Assembly: GCA_002778785.1 (NCBI GenBank)
Contig: PEZS01000016.1
Coordinates: 117,106 to 181,105 of the forward strand
Direction of reading: 5' to 3'
DNA: 64,000 bases
Source: Bdellovibrionales bacterium CG10_big_fil_rev_8_21_14_0_10_45_34
Lineage (GTDB): Bacteria > Bdellovibrionota > Bdellovibrionia > Bdellovibrionales > 1-14-0-10-45-34
The notes under the pieces are model-generated. The model was not told the DNA's origin. It saw only the letters and a list, made by a program, of their open reading frames with translations, and made no database searches. Of this stretch, positions 26,965 through 35,964 are shown in pieces (within the stretch, counting starts at the first letter, position 1; each line of letters opens with the position of its first letter). The position numbers were made by a program, and so were the translations under genes.

Positions 26965-27022
26965 ATTATACTAAATTCGACGCCCTCGCGTGAGAGTAAT
27001 GATTACCCGCTTGGGTGTCGAA
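26965..27022 (-). promoter_or_regulatory. TATAAT box beside a 10-bp inverted repeat
   Basis: Upstream of the secreted-protein gene the minus strand has a perfect TATAAT, with no good -35. Starting six bases further upstream is an inverted repeat of ten-base arms (TTCGACGCCC and GGGTGTCGAA, one G-T pair) around a 27-base loop. The arms overlap where a -35 box would be, which suggests a regulator site or an element end. Confidence 0.4.
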
Positions 27023-27045
27023 ATCCTATACAGTTTTGGATGCCC

Positions 27046-27098
27046 ACTCATTTACGGAGTTGGCGCAAACTTTAGGGACAATGCGTTGATGCAATATC
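27046..27098. repeat. 53-bp perfect direct repeat, msrB copy
   Basis: This is the second copy of the 53-base repeat. It spans the last 15 codons of intact msrB, its stop, and six bases beyond. Confidence 0.9.
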
Positions 27099-27474
27099 GT
27101 TTATGATTTGGCGGTGGACCGTCATCGAAAACGTGACCCAAGTGACCATCACACCTTGAGCAGATAACCTCTGTTCGCGACATTCCGCAAGAGCTGTCCT
27201 CTATCTCTCTAACGGATTCCCCCCCGACAGGCGCCGTAAAACTTGGCCAACCCGTACCTGAGTCAAACTTCCCTTGGCTTCGAAAAAGCAACTGACCACA
27301 TCCGGCACAACTGTAGTCGCCTGGGTCGAACTTACGACAAGACTCGGAGGAAAAGGCGCGCTCTGTACCTTTGTTTCTCAGCACCTCAAATTGTTCCGGC
27401 GTCAAACGAGCTCGCCACTGCTCTTCTGTTAGTGCCTTCCAATTTATATCTTCCTTTTTGCTCTGACTATTCAT
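27052..27474 (-). CDS. msrB: Peptide methionine-(R)-S-oxide reductase
   Basis: MsrB repairs R-methionine sulfoxide in proteins. The 140-residue protein has two zinc-binding CxxC pairs (CAGC and CSRC), the GTGWPSF substrate segment and the catalytic Cys in RYCIN near the C-terminus. There is no signal peptide. A GGAGG site seven bases before the ATG gives strong initiation. It begins 13 bases after the remains of terC. Its last 47 coding bases plus six bases beyond the stop are duplicated 1.8 kb downstream. The gene itself looks intact. Confidence 0.96.
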   Translation of the reverse strand: MNSQSKKEDINWKALTEEQWRARLTPEQFEVLRNKGTERAFSSESCRKFDPGDYSCAGCGQLLFRSQGKFDSGTGWPSFTAPVGGESVREIEDSSCGMSRTEVICSRCDGHLGHVFDDGPPPNHKRYCINALSLKFAPTP

Positions 27475-27487
27475 TTTAAAACCTCCG

Positions 27488-27879
27488 TCACAATTGAGAG
27501 CCCTTCTTAAATCGTTCTTGATTGTACGAAAATCTCAGTTGTAAAAACTCGACGAGAAGAGCGAATCCCATGGGTAAATAAATGTAAGCCTTTGGCACAT
27601 GCCCACCCAATCCTTCTACGCCAAGAGTAACGCCAATAGTGATTAAGAACGATAGGGCCAATATCTTTAAAGTGATATGCCTTTGTACAAAACTCGCAAT
27701 AGCACCAGAAAAAATCATAACCAAAGCAAATGAGATTATTACGGACGAATAAATAACCCAAAGACTGTCGGTAAGGCCACTCGATCAGTAACGATAGAGA
27801 TCAACAAAACGTTATCGATACCTAATACAAGTTCCAGCCCTACTAGCAATGCAAACGTAGCAATGAGATTGTAATCCAA
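27488..27879 (-). pseudogene. TerC-family membrane protein with an internal deletion
   Basis: The first 38 or so codons (TTG start after AAGGAG) read as the TerC N-terminus, including LELVLGIDNVLLISIVTDR. The frame then ends at a stop. In another frame the sequence resumes as the TerC C-terminal part, GLTDSLWVIYSS through IFSGAIASF and EGLGGHVPKAYIY to the end. TerC proteins are about 240 residues, and here about 105 to 110 central residues are missing and the two remnants are out of frame. The junction lies near GTGGCCTTACC. TerC proteins are linked to metal export at the membrane. This copy cannot make one. Confidence 0.85.
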
Positions 27880-27932
27880 AGTTTCTCCTTCTTACCAAAC
27901 ACTCAGACGAAAGAATTTACCTAATTTTTGCT

Positions 27933-28382
27933 CTACTCGTCGAAACACGAATACCACACCGCTCGAAGGTGATCCTCTTCTGTTAACTCAAGATGAATCT
28001 CTGTTAATGCCCACTCACTTGGCAAATTCGCACCTTCTAAACGCTCGGGCCATTCAATCAAAACAAGTGCACACTTTTCAGAAAATTGATCCCAGAATCC
28101 GGTGCTCTCAAGATCTAAAGCATTCTTGATGCGGTAGAGATCCCAGTGGTGGATCTTTACCTCGCCACCATCATAAACATTTTCAAAACCAAAAGTCGGA
28201 GAACCCAAAAACTCATAACCACACTCCTCGACGATAAAACTCGCGAACTGGGTTTTGCCAGCTCCCAAGTTACCTTTAAGTAAGACGATGGCACGCTCGG
28301 GGAGGCTTTTAACAACGCCTTGAGAAATCTCCTTAAGACCAACTAAATCAACTCTTTGCACTTCACGCTGCGATTTGTTCAT
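27933..28382 (-). CDS. tsaE: TsaE, tRNA t6A biosynthesis ATPase
   Basis: TsaE is the P-loop ATPase that works with TsaB and TsaD to install threonylcarbamoyl-adenosine on tRNA. The 149-residue protein has the Walker A loop GNLGAGKTQFA and the family segments SPTFGFENVY, HHWDLYRI and VLIEWPERL. It overlaps the 3' end of the nnr gene by four bases (ATGA), the common nnr-tsaE pairing. No tsaB or tsaD is in the window. Confidence 0.95.
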   Translation of the reverse strand: MNKSQREVQRVDLVGLKEISQGVVKSLPERAIVLLKGNLGAGKTQFASFIVEECGYEFLGSPTFGFENVYDGGEVKIHHWDLYRIKNALDLESTGFWDQFSEKCALVLIEWPERLEGANLPSEWALTEIHLELTEEDHLRAVWYSCFDE

Positions 28383-29902
28383 GAAGGCCTTCTTTCAAGT
28401 CGCTTAAAACACTCTGGTAAAGTTTCAATAATGTCTTGGGGCTCTAAGCTTCGAACACTTCCATTATTCTTGAGCCATAGTTCAGAAGCAAAACCATGCG
28501 CGAAGACGCCAAGTTCAATGCCTGCATTCATCGGGTAACCCTGAGCAAGTAGCGATACTAATATACCTGCGAGCACATCACCACTGCCTGCTTTCGCTAG
28601 CTGCGGCCCCCCGCTCAAAACTACTTTCGCATCACCGCTGGAATTAACTATCAGCGTGCGATATCCCTTTGCTACCACCCAACAGGCAAATCGTTCGGCA
28701 ATTTCTTTTGCCGCAGAAAGTCTGTCTTTCACGATGACATCTATCTCGCAGCCAAGAAGTGACGCCATCTCCCCTGGATGGGGAGTCAACACGACATGCG
28801 GCCCGAGTCTTCTTGGTGCCTTTAACATTTTAAAAGCTTCTGCATCGAGCACCACAGCAATAGCTTTTGATTCGGTGAAGCCAAGCAGCGATAAAAACAT
28901 ATCATCATCTTGTGGTGAGAGCATTCGAAACCCTGGCCCCAATAGAAGAGCATCAAACTTTTGCTGAAGGAGATTTTCTATCGATTGAAATTCTTGAGTG
29001 AGAGCAGAAGGGATTTCACTGAGAATCGCCGAAGAACTCTCTAGGTCTCGACCATAATGTAAAACGTAGCCAGCTCCAGCACGAACGGCAGCCCTGGCTG
29101 CGAGTACTGCAGCACCGGACATACCGCGGCTGCCACTGAGTATTGCGGCTCTACCATTTGTCGATTTGTTTGCGGTGTTAGAGACTTTCTTTAAGTGGGC
29201 TGATGCATCGACTGCTCGCACAGTCGAAATTGCAGGTAAATCTAACGCAGGAAAACTTAGTTTTACCAAAGAGAGTCTCCCGACGTTTTCAGGTCCACTT
29301 TCTAGAAAAAACCCTGGCTTATTAAAGCCAATGCTCAATGTCCAGTCTGCGCGAAAGCACTTCCCTCGACTTGTGCCCGTATCCCAATTAAGTCCAGTTG
29401 GCCCGTCGATGGCGATTCGAATAATATCACTACGCGAATTGCTGAGATCAATCGCTTTAAGATAGTCCCCAGATAGCGGAACGTCAGTAGCGCCTGAGCC
29501 CAATAGCGCATCAATAGCCACTAGAGAGTGCTTCCTACCTTGTGCGTCTGAGAATAGGGATTTCTCAAACTCACTAATGCCTTCCACTTTCACGCCGAAG
29601 AGTTTGGCCCTATCACATTGTGATTGCGTAAGAGGCTTTAGTCCTCCTGCAAGGTCAATCACACGAACATCAAAGCTCCAAAGGTGCAAATATCTTGCGA
29701 CAACCCAACCGTCGCCCCCATTGTGTCCACCGCCTGTAAGAATATAGATTCTTGGATGGGCCATTCGATGAAGTTTTGCAGCGATCCGCTGAGCAATTTG
29801 TGCTCCTGCTGACTCCATCAAAAGTTCAGAAGAGAGTTTGAAATGGCTCTGAGTGTACTCATCTATTTGCTGAAGACTTGATGTAAAATAGAGCTTTTCC
29901 AT
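28379..29902 (-). CDS. nnr: Bifunctional NAD(P)HX epimerase / ADP- or ATP-dependent dehydratase
   Basis: This fusion repairs hydrated NADH and NADPH. The N-terminal YjeF domain (about residues 1-215) epimerises R- and S-NAD(P)HX and contains GGGHNGGDGWVVAR. The C-terminal ribokinase-like domain (about 230-507) dehydrates the S form and shows GSRGMSGAAVLAARAA, LTPHPGEMA and AGSGDVLAGIL. At 507 residues the length is normal for the fusion. The ATG has a TAGGAG site. It is the upstream partner of tsaE. A gap of about 120 bases separates it from pdxJ. Confidence 0.95.
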   Translation of the reverse strand: MEKLYFTSSLQQIDEYTQSHFKLSSELLMESAGAQIAQRIAAKLHRMAHPRIYILTGGGHNGGDGWVVARYLHLWSFDVRVIDLAGGLKPLTQSQCDRAKLFGVKVEGISEFEKSLFSDAQGRKHSLVAIDALLGSGATDVPLSGDYLKAIDLSNSRSDIIRIAIDGPTGLNWDTGTSRGKCFRADWTLSIGFNKPGFFLESGPENVGRLSLVKLSFPALDLPAISTVRAVDASAHLKKVSNTANKSTNGRAAILSGSRGMSGAAVLAARAAVRAGAGYVLHYGRDLESSSAILSEIPSALTQEFQSIENLLQQKFDALLLGPGFRMLSPQDDDMFLSLLGFTESKAIAVVLDAEAFKMLKAPRRLGPHVVLTPHPGEMASLLGCEIDVIVKDRLSAAKEIAERFACWVVAKGYRTLIVNSSGDAKVVLSGGPQLAKAGSGDVLAGILVSLLAQGYPMNAGIELGVFAHGFASELWLKNNGSVRSLEPQDIIETLPECFKRLERRPS

Positions 29903-30024
29903 ATTCTCCTATACCTTAGCCGCAATCACTTAGGTTTAGCGCAATTGTAGTAAGTGAGCTTCTTTTGTGCACTTGAAGAGTTTCAATGAGAAGAATCTAC
30001 TTGCTTCGGCTACTTCAGTTGCGG

Positions 30025-30828
30025 CTATTCAATATTGGGATCGTTTAAAATTTGTACCATTTGCATAACAGACGCACGAAGACCAGCAACCAAACCATCG
30101 CAAACAAGAAAATGCCCAATATTGACTTCAACTAAGTGAGGCAGCTTTTTGATTCTTCTGGCTGAAGAATAATCAAGCCCGTGCCCCGCATGCACTGAAA
30201 GACTTTGCTCTTGTGCGCACATAGCCGCCGCCTCTAGTCGGCTCCAGTCGACCCCCGAAGCCATAGAACCTTTCATTACCCAGTGCCCCGTATGAAACTC
30301 AACAGCATGAGCACCCGTTCTTGCACTCGCCTCGACCTGCCTAATATCCGACTCGATAAACATAGAAACTCTCGTACCGACACTCGCAAGCTTTTGAGTC
30401 GCATCTCGCAGCCATTCTGCTTTGCTTGCGACATCGAGGCCGCCCTCTGTAGTGAGCTCTTCTCTTTTTTCAGGAACAAAACAGACCCAGTCGGGTTTTC
30501 GCATAAGAGCTATTGCGAGCATTTCATCTGTCGCCGCCATTTCCAAATTAAGAGAAAGCAATCTCACCCGGCACAAGTCTTCGAGATCCCTATCCTGAAT
30601 ATGGCGCCTGTCTTCTCTGAGATGAATAGTAATTTGATCGGCGCCACCTTGGCGACATTCATCGGCAAAAAACAAAAGTGACGGATAAGCTGTCGTTCCA
30701 CCTCGAGCCTGTCTCAACGTAGCAATATGGTCGATGTTGACGCCAAGGCGTATATTTTGCGGCGGCAACCACAACGGAGGTACTTTACCAGGTTGAGCCA
30801 TAGTAGAGGGATTTCCAAAGTGATTCAA
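30025..30828 (-). CDS. pdxJ: Pyridoxine 5'-phosphate synthase
   Basis: PdxJ condenses 1-deoxyxylulose 5-phosphate with 3-amino-2-oxopropyl phosphate to pyridoxine phosphate. The TIM barrel begins GVNIDHIATLRQARGG, and further motifs are QITIHLREDRRHIQDRD, VEFHTGHW, and VHAGHGLDYSS with the C-terminal NIGHFLV. The TTG start overlaps the glmM stop (TTGA) and is preceded by GGAGGAG at five bases, a strong coupling signal. The first 22 residues are an extra non-conserved leader. The length of 267 residues otherwise fits. Confidence 0.95.
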   Translation of the reverse strand: MNHFGNPSTMAQPGKVPPLWLPPQNIRLGVNIDHIATLRQARGGTTAYPSLLFFADECRQGGADQITIHLREDRRHIQDRDLEDLCRVRLLSLNLEMAATDEMLAIALMRKPDWVCFVPEKREELTTEGGLDVASKAEWLRDATQKLASVGTRVSMFIESDIRQVEASARTGAHAVEFHTGHWVMKGSMASGVDWSRLEAAAMCAQEQSLSVHAGHGLDYSSARRIKKLPHLVEVNIGHFLVCDGLVAGLRASVMQMVQILNDPNIE

Positions 30829-32222
30829 ACCGTCTCCTCCACCTGCGCGATTTCTCTTAAAAGTATCGTTGCCAGATCTTCAGCAATATTTCGAATCACT
30901 GGCTCGCGCTCCCCTTCAACTAAAATTCGAATTAGCGGTTCGGTGCCAGAATACCGAACAAAAATGCGGCCCTTTTTACCGAAGTCCTGTTTGTACTCAG
31001 ATATCTTCTTTTGGAATTCCTTCAAGTCTTCAAGCGGAACTCGTGTGGTGACACATACGTTTCTCAATACCTGCGGAAGCTCTTTGAGTTTCTTTTTTAA
31101 CTGGGAAAGTTTGGACTGCTTTTGCTTCATGACAGCCAAAACTCTCAAGGCGGCGATCAGGCCATCCCCAGTTGTCGAAGAGTCGAGAAAGATAATGTGT
31201 CCCGAAGATTCTCCGCCAAGGTTATAGTCGTTGCTTCTCATGCAATCGACAACGTACTTGTCTCCAACGTCGGTCTTCTCTAGTTTCGCCCCCAGCTCTG
31301 CCAAAAATAATTCGAGGCCTATATTGCTCATTTGAGTAGAGACAACCGTATTCTTTTTCAAAGCGCCTCTTTCAATCATATCTGCAGCACAAATTGCCAA
31401 AATATGATCGCCATTCAACACATCGCCGCGCTCATCTATGATGACGACCCGATCGGCGTCTCCATCAAGACTAATACCCACATCAGCACGGTACTGAATG
31501 ACAGTTTGAGCGACGCGATCAGGATATAGGGCACCACACTTATCATTGATGTTGAGGCCATTTGGTTGGTTACTAACAACAATGACTTCTGCACCAAGCT
31601 CCTCAAGTATCTGCGGACCAACCTTGTAGGCAGCTCCGTTAGCACAATCCAATACAATCCTTAAGCCATCAAGCGTAAGACTCATCGGAAAAGTATCCTT
31701 GACGTAAACAATATATCGACCGGCACTATCATCAATTCGCTTTGATCTGCCGACGTGTTCGCCCTTCGCTAAATGTTCAACCAGATCGGCGTCAAAAACC
31801 AACTTTTCAATTTGAGCCTCAAACTCCGAAGAAAGCTTAAAACCATCCGGCCCAAAAATTTTGATGCCGTTATCTTGAAAAGAATTGTGAGAGGCAGAAA
31901 TCACAATGCCCGCATCCGCTCTCATATTTCGAGTAAGAAATCCAACACCTGGCGTAGGCAAAGGGCCAACCAATTGAACATTAACTCCCATTGAGTTTAA
32001 GCCCGAAGCAAGCGCCATTTCCGTCATGTAGCCGGATCGTCTCGTGTCTTTTCCGATAACCACTTTGCGCTCTCCGATAACGGATCGCGATTGGTTTTGA
32101 ATTAAGAGAAACCCCAATGCTTGCCCAACTCTTGCGATTACCTCAGGAGTCATAGGGTACTTGTTAGCGGTGCCACGTATTCCGTCGGTTCCAAACAATT
32201 TGTTATGCTTGTGTTTACTCAC
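30825..32222 (-). CDS. glmM: Phosphoglucosamine mutase
   Basis: GlmM converts glucosamine 6-phosphate to the 1-phosphate, feeding UDP-GlcNAc, peptidoglycan and lipid A. The 465-residue protein has the phospho-Ser loop ISASHNSFQDNG, the metal site DGDADRVV, the sugar loop GGESSGH and the C-terminal RYSGTEPLIRI. The GTG start overlaps cdaR by eight bases. In Firmicutes GlmM binds and inhibits CdaA. Linkage of cdaA, cdaR and glmM here suggests the same coupling of cell-wall precursor flow to c-di-AMP, which is inference. Confidence 0.96.
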   Translation of the reverse strand: MSKHKHNKLFGTDGIRGTANKYPMTPEVIARVGQALGFLLIQNQSRSVIGERKVVIGKDTRRSGYMTEMALASGLNSMGVNVQLVGPLPTPGVGFLTRNMRADAGIVISASHNSFQDNGIKIFGPDGFKLSSEFEAQIEKLVFDADLVEHLAKGEHVGRSKRIDDSAGRYIVYVKDTFPMSLTLDGLRIVLDCANGAAYKVGPQILEELGAEVIVVSNQPNGLNINDKCGALYPDRVAQTVIQYRADVGISLDGDADRVVIIDERGDVLNGDHILAICAADMIERGALKKNTVVSTQMSNIGLELFLAELGAKLEKTDVGDKYVVDCMRSNDYNLGGESSGHIIFLDSSTTGDGLIAALRVLAVMKQKQSKLSQLKKKLKELPQVLRNVCVTTRVPLEDLKEFQKKISEYKQDFGKKGRIFVRYSGTEPLIRILVEGEREPVIRNIAEDLATILLREIAQVEETV

Positions 32223-32982
32223 GTTCGGCCCTTGTTGTTAGATCATTCCCCGTATTGTCTTTGCTCTTCTCGTTTGGCCTTTGTTCACTTTTGATTGCGC
32301 TCTTCGCACTTTTCTTCAAGCGCTCTACCCGGACCTCTAACTGCGAACGCTGCAACGGCAAAATACCAATCATTTTTAAGTCGGAATAGTTGATTACAAT
32401 CGTAAACTCGTCTTGGCCCGCAAAGGGCTCGAGATGTTCTTTTGTGATCTTAAGTTCAGGCAAGCGGGTCATTTGTCTCAGGATGCTCTCTGCTCCCATA
32501 ACAACGAGTTCACTTGGCTGCACCGAGAGGATCTTTAACTTGGGATGTTGATTCGCTTGCCCATTTTCAAAGCCGACTTCGGCGGGAAGGCGCTTTTCAA
32601 TGATATGATCAAGATCCAAAAAAATTCTACTTGGGCCAATTGCCGTTACGCGGGCACCGAGTGGCAAAGCGAGGTCTTTATCTGAAATAGTTACGACTTT
32701 CTGCCCGAATCCTTGATTCTGAAGATCAATCTGAACAGGCTCAAGACCTCGTTCAACAATCTTTCTAAGAGCAACCCTCGATCCCGTTAACTTGACCTCT
32801 AACACTTGGGGTACATCATTGACTATCATTTGATCTGGTTTCAGCGAATAAACCATAGAAACCGCGGCTGTGTGGCTCGAGTCCCTTCGACCAAGTACGG
32901 TAATCCACAATATCAACGTCACGAGGAGCGCGATAAATTTGTAACTTAGGTTCTCCGAAACTAATGACCTCAACCAACGCAT
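32215..32982 (-). CDS. cdaR: CdaR/YbbR-domain regulator of the diadenylate cyclase
   Basis: CdaR-type proteins are membrane anchored with extracytoplasmic YbbR repeats that modulate CdaA. The 255-residue protein has one N-terminal membrane helix (about residues 15-31, FIALLVTLILWITVLG) and two YbbR-like beta units, such as VTISDKDLALPLGARVTAIGPS. A charged C-terminal tail of about 35 residues is rich in Lys and Ser. It lies between cdaA and glmM as in classical cda operons. Firmicute homologues often have three or four YbbR units, so this is a short form. Confidence 0.88.
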   Translation of the reverse strand: MRWLRSLVSENLSYKFIALLVTLILWITVLGRRDSSHTAAVSMVYSLKPDQMIVNDVPQVLEVKLTGSRVALRKIVERGLEPVQIDLQNQGFGQKVVTISDKDLALPLGARVTAIGPSRIFLDLDHIIEKRLPAEVGFENGQANQHPKLKILSVQPSELVVMGAESILRQMTRLPELKITKEHLEPFAGQDEFTIVINYSDLKMIGILPLQRSQLEVRVERLKKSAKSAIKSEQRPNEKSKDNTGNDLTTRAERE

Positions 32983-33014
32983 ATTTGCTACTTACCTCAT
33001 CCTGTCGTTTGCAT

Positions 33015-33815
33015 TTATGCAAACTTACGCTCCGCATCCACATCCATACCAGCTAGACCAAACATACTATACAAAGCCTGCCTCAGTGTTGGCATATCTA
33101 AATCGGAGGTCAATTGACCGCCCACACATAAACCTACCTGGTGGTTCTCTTCGCTGACGACGATGACAACCGCATCAGTCTCTTCTGAAATCCCAATAGC
33201 AGCTCTATGTCTCGTCCCCAGGTTTTTATCGACATTGGGATTTTTTGACAGAGGCAAAAAGCAACCCGCCGCCAATAGCTTTCCCCCTTTAACAACGACG
33301 GCGCCGTCATGCAGAGGGCTTGTAGATAAAAAGATAGAGTTTAACAACTCAGACGTCACAGTGGCGTCTATATGAGTGCCGATCTCGATACTATCTTCGA
33401 CCGGATTTTCTCTTTCGATAACGATTAAGGCTCCCAGGCGCTTCTGTGAAAGCAAAACAGCCCCTTTAATGATCTCTTCTATAACCTGAGTCTCTTCTAC
33501 GACAGACACGCTGGAGAAGAAGGGGTTACGGCCAATATGAGCCAGTGCTTTTCGAATTTCGTTTTGAAAAAGTACAACGACGATAACGAATAGATTGTTA
33601 AAAAACTTTTCTAGCAACCAGTTAATCGTGGCGAACTCAAACCAAACTGACACAATGTAAGTGATTGCCAGGATTCCCAGTCCGCTCAGCATCTGGACCG
33701 CGCGAGTTTGTTTAATGAGTAGGAGCACTCGATAAACAATCAACCAAACAAGCAACATGTCGACGACATCGCCGACACGAATCTGCTTAAAAATAAGTAT
33801 AACATCTTGAAACAC
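33015..33815 (-). CDS. cdaA: Diadenylate cyclase CdaA (c-di-AMP synthase)
   Basis: CdaA makes cyclic di-AMP from two ATP. The 266-residue protein has three N-terminal membrane helices, then the DAC domain with both catalytic signatures intact: DGA in PLHDGAVVV and RHR in GTRHRAAIGI. The GTG start has GGGAG upstream. It is followed by cdaR and glmM, and preceded by ftsH with about 22 bases between them. A c-di-AMP cyclase is uncommon in classical Proteobacteria but known in former Deltaproteobacteria, so it supports the taxonomic placement. Confidence 0.95.
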   Translation of the reverse strand: MFQDVILIFKQIRVGDVVDMLLVWLIVYRVLLLIKQTRAVQMLSGLGILAITYIVSVWFEFATINWLLEKFFNNLFVIVVVLFQNEIRKALAHIGRNPFFSSVSVVEETQVIEEIIKGAVLLSQKRLGALIVIERENPVEDSIEIGTHIDATVTSELLNSIFLSTSPLHDGAVVVKGGKLLAAGCFLPLSKNPNVDKNLGTRHRAAIGISEETDAVVIVVSEENHQVGLCVGGQLTSDLDMPTLRQALYSMFGLAGMDVDAERKFA

Positions 33816-33837
33816 AACTACTCCCGACCGGGATGCA

Positions 33838-35814
33838 CTACGCTGTTACAGGATCAGAGCCGCCAACCGCAGATCCCTTGGCTTTTATAGCCTCTTCTTC
33901 TTTTTTTCGAGCTTTTTCCTGCTCCTGCACGCGCGCTGCCTGTTCCTTTTGTAACTCCTGTTGCTTAACGTCTCTTTCTCGGTTGATGTCCGCTAAAGAG
34001 CCACCATTCAATAAGATATCTACCTCGACCCCATCAATGGTTTCTTTTTCCAAAAGGGCGCCTGCCAAGTTATTCAAGATTTGAACGTCAGCCCTAATAA
34101 TTTCGTGAGCCTTTTGGTGTCCTTCAGTTATGAGTTTTCTGATTTCCTGATCGATCTCCTGAGCCGTAGATTCAGAAAAATCTCTGCTTTTGCCTTGATT
34201 CATTCCAAGAAAAACCGGGCCTTCTGTCTTTTCATAAGAAAGCGGACCAAGCTTGTCACTCATTCCCCATTCGCACACCATCTTTCGTGCAATTTCAGTC
34301 GCGCGCTGAATGTCGTTCTCCGCCCCAGTTGTGAAGTCTCCGAAAACAACCTCCTCGGCAACTCGGCCCCCAAACAAAAAGGCAATCATAGCTTTTGCTT
34401 TGCTTCTTGAGAGATTAAGTTGGTCTTCTTCAGGCAAAGTCTGTGTAACTCCCAATGCCATCCCGCGCGGAATAATACTCACCTTATGCACAGGATCAAT
34501 TCCTGGCATTTTCTTACCTACCAGCGTGTGCCCCGCCTCGTGAAACGCCGTAATTTTTCTGTCTTGCTCAGAGACAACCATCGATTTTCTCTCAGAGCCC
34601 ATTATGACTTTGTCTTTCGCGACCTCAAAGTCGTCCATATCGACCATGACTTTGCCCTGGCGTGCCGCAATCAAAGCCGCTTCGTTCACTAAGTTCTCCA
34701 AGTCTGCACCCGAAAACCCTGGCGTACCTCGAGCAATTCTTTCTAATTCAACCTCTTTCGATAATGGAGTTCGCTTTGTGTGAACTTCTAATATTCTTAA
34801 GCGGCCTTTGAGATCTGGTTTACCCACAATCACTCTACGATCAAAGCGACCCGGACGAAGTAGAGCCGGGTCAAGAACATCCGGTCTGTTGGTCGCAGCA
34901 ATAAGAATAACTCCTTCATTGCTTTCAAAACCATCCATTTCAACAAGTAGCTGATTAAGAGTCTGCTCTCTCTCATCATGACCACCGCCGAGGCCAGCTC
35001 CGCGATGTCTTCCAACAGCATCGATCTCATCGATGAAAATCAAACACGGCGCATGTTTTTTACCCTGCTCAAAAAGATCTCGCACTCTTGAGGCACCCAC
35101 TCCGACAAACATCTCCACAAAGTCTGAACCTGAAATAGTAAAGAACGGAACGCCTGCTTCACCCGCGACGGCGCGAGCCAAAAGCGTCTTTCCTGTTCCG
35201 GGAGGGCCCACGAGTAAAACTCCTTTTGGAATTCTCCCGCCCAGCTTTGTAAATTTCTTTGGCTCTTTCAAAAACTCGATAATCTCTTCAAGTTCCTCTT
35301 TCGCTTCGTCGACTCCGGCTACATCTTTGAATGTGACGCGATTCTTATTTTCAGTAAGAAGCCTTGCTCGGGATTTTCCGAAATTTAAGGCTTTGCCTCC
35401 GCCAATTTGCATTTGTCTCATGATGAAGAAGAAAAAGAAGAAGATAATGAGGAAGGGCAGCCAGTAGACAAGCAGCGACTGTATGAGTGGTGAGCCATCG
35501 TCTCTGGAATAGTTGGGAGTAATCCCTTTAGAGCGCAAGTACTTGTAGGTTTCATCGCCAGTGTTACCTACAATGGAAAACTCCTTACCACCTATGCGCG
35601 TAGCTGCCGACTCCTTGAGCGTACCGGTGATCTTACCCGACTGTTGATCAAAAGTGACGGACTCCACCTCATTTCGCTCAACGGTTTCAATGAACTTTGG
35701 AAAATTGAACTGGTCTACCGTCGATTTTCTGCTTTTCTCAAGCATTTGCCATCCGAGGAGCACGAGCACGACAAAAAAGGCCCAGAATAAAAATGTCTTT
35801 TGTGAGGAACGCAT
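33838..35814 (-). CDS. ftsH: FtsH, membrane-anchored ATP-dependent zinc protease
   Basis: FtsH degrades membrane and unstable cytoplasmic proteins. The 658-residue protein has two N-terminal membrane helices flanking a periplasmic domain (helix 2 is [14 protein letters not shown]). An AAA+ module follows with [13 protein letters not shown] and the second region of homology around [21 protein letters not shown]. The M41 zinc site is HEAGH, with the third ligand downstream in [12 protein letters not shown]. The C-terminal 60 residues form a Gln/Glu/Lys-rich coiled-coil tail. The ATG has AAGGA at good spacing. It heads the cda operon. Confidence 0.97.
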   Translation of the reverse strand: MRSSQKTFLFWAFFVVLVLLGWQMLEKSRKSTVDQFNFPKFIETVERNEVESVTFDQQSGKITGTLKESAATRIGGKEFSIVGNTGDETYKYLRSKGITPNYSRDDGSPLIQSLLVYWLPFLIIFFFFFFIMRQMQIGGGKALNFGKSRARLLTENKNRVTFKDVAGVDEAKEELEEIIEFLKEPKKFTKLGGRIPKGVLLVGPPGTGKTLLARAVAGEAGVPFFTISGSDFVEMFVGVGASRVRDLFEQGKKHAPCLIFIDEIDAVGRHRGAGLGGGHDEREQTLNQLLVEMDGFESNEGVILIAATNRPDVLDPALLRPGRFDRRVIVGKPDLKGRLRILEVHTKRTPLSKEVELERIARGTPGFSGADLENLVNEAALIAARQGKVMVDMDDFEVAKDKVIMGSERKSMVVSEQDRKITAFHEAGHTLVGKKMPGIDPVHKVSIIPRGMALGVTQTLPEEDQLNLSRSKAKAMIAFLFGGRVAEEVVFGDFTTGAENDIQRATEIARKMVCEWGMSDKLGPLSYEKTEGPVFLGMNQGKSRDFSESTAQEIDQEIRKLITEGHQKAHEIIRADVQILNNLAGALLEKETIDGVEVDILLNGGSLADINRERDVKQQELQKEQAARVQEQEKARKKEEEAIKAKGSAVGGSDPVTA

Positions 35815-35924
35815 TTAATTTCCTTTTCTTGCTTACTTTTCTAACTTTTTCTAACTTCTTTGGTAGGCGCCTTGTAAGGACTCCCTCTCCATTATGCCGC
35901 CTTTTTTAGACGTATAACCCTTTA

Positions 35925-35953
35925 AAATTATCATCATTTACAAGTACTTACAA
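35925..35953 (-). promoter_or_regulatory. Weak candidate promoter upstream of ftsH
   Basis: On the minus strand TTGTAA is followed after 17 bases by TAATTT, roughly 110 bases before the ftsH start. Both boxes are poor matches. It is listed because the tilS-ftsH gap is the obvious place for the operon promoter. Confidence 0.28.
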
Positions 35954-35964
35954 CGCGTGGTGTT

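Noticed and set aside
29917-30027. TAGCCGCAA and TTGCGGCTA nine-base inverted arms either side of the nnr-pdxJ gap
   Set aside because: The arms are about 90 bases apart, one includes the pdxJ stop, and there is no T-tract; not enough to call a terminator.
30727-31227. 166-codon plus-strand frame opposite glmM and pdxJ
   Set aside because: It is antisense to two conserved genes; composition reflects the complement of their codons.
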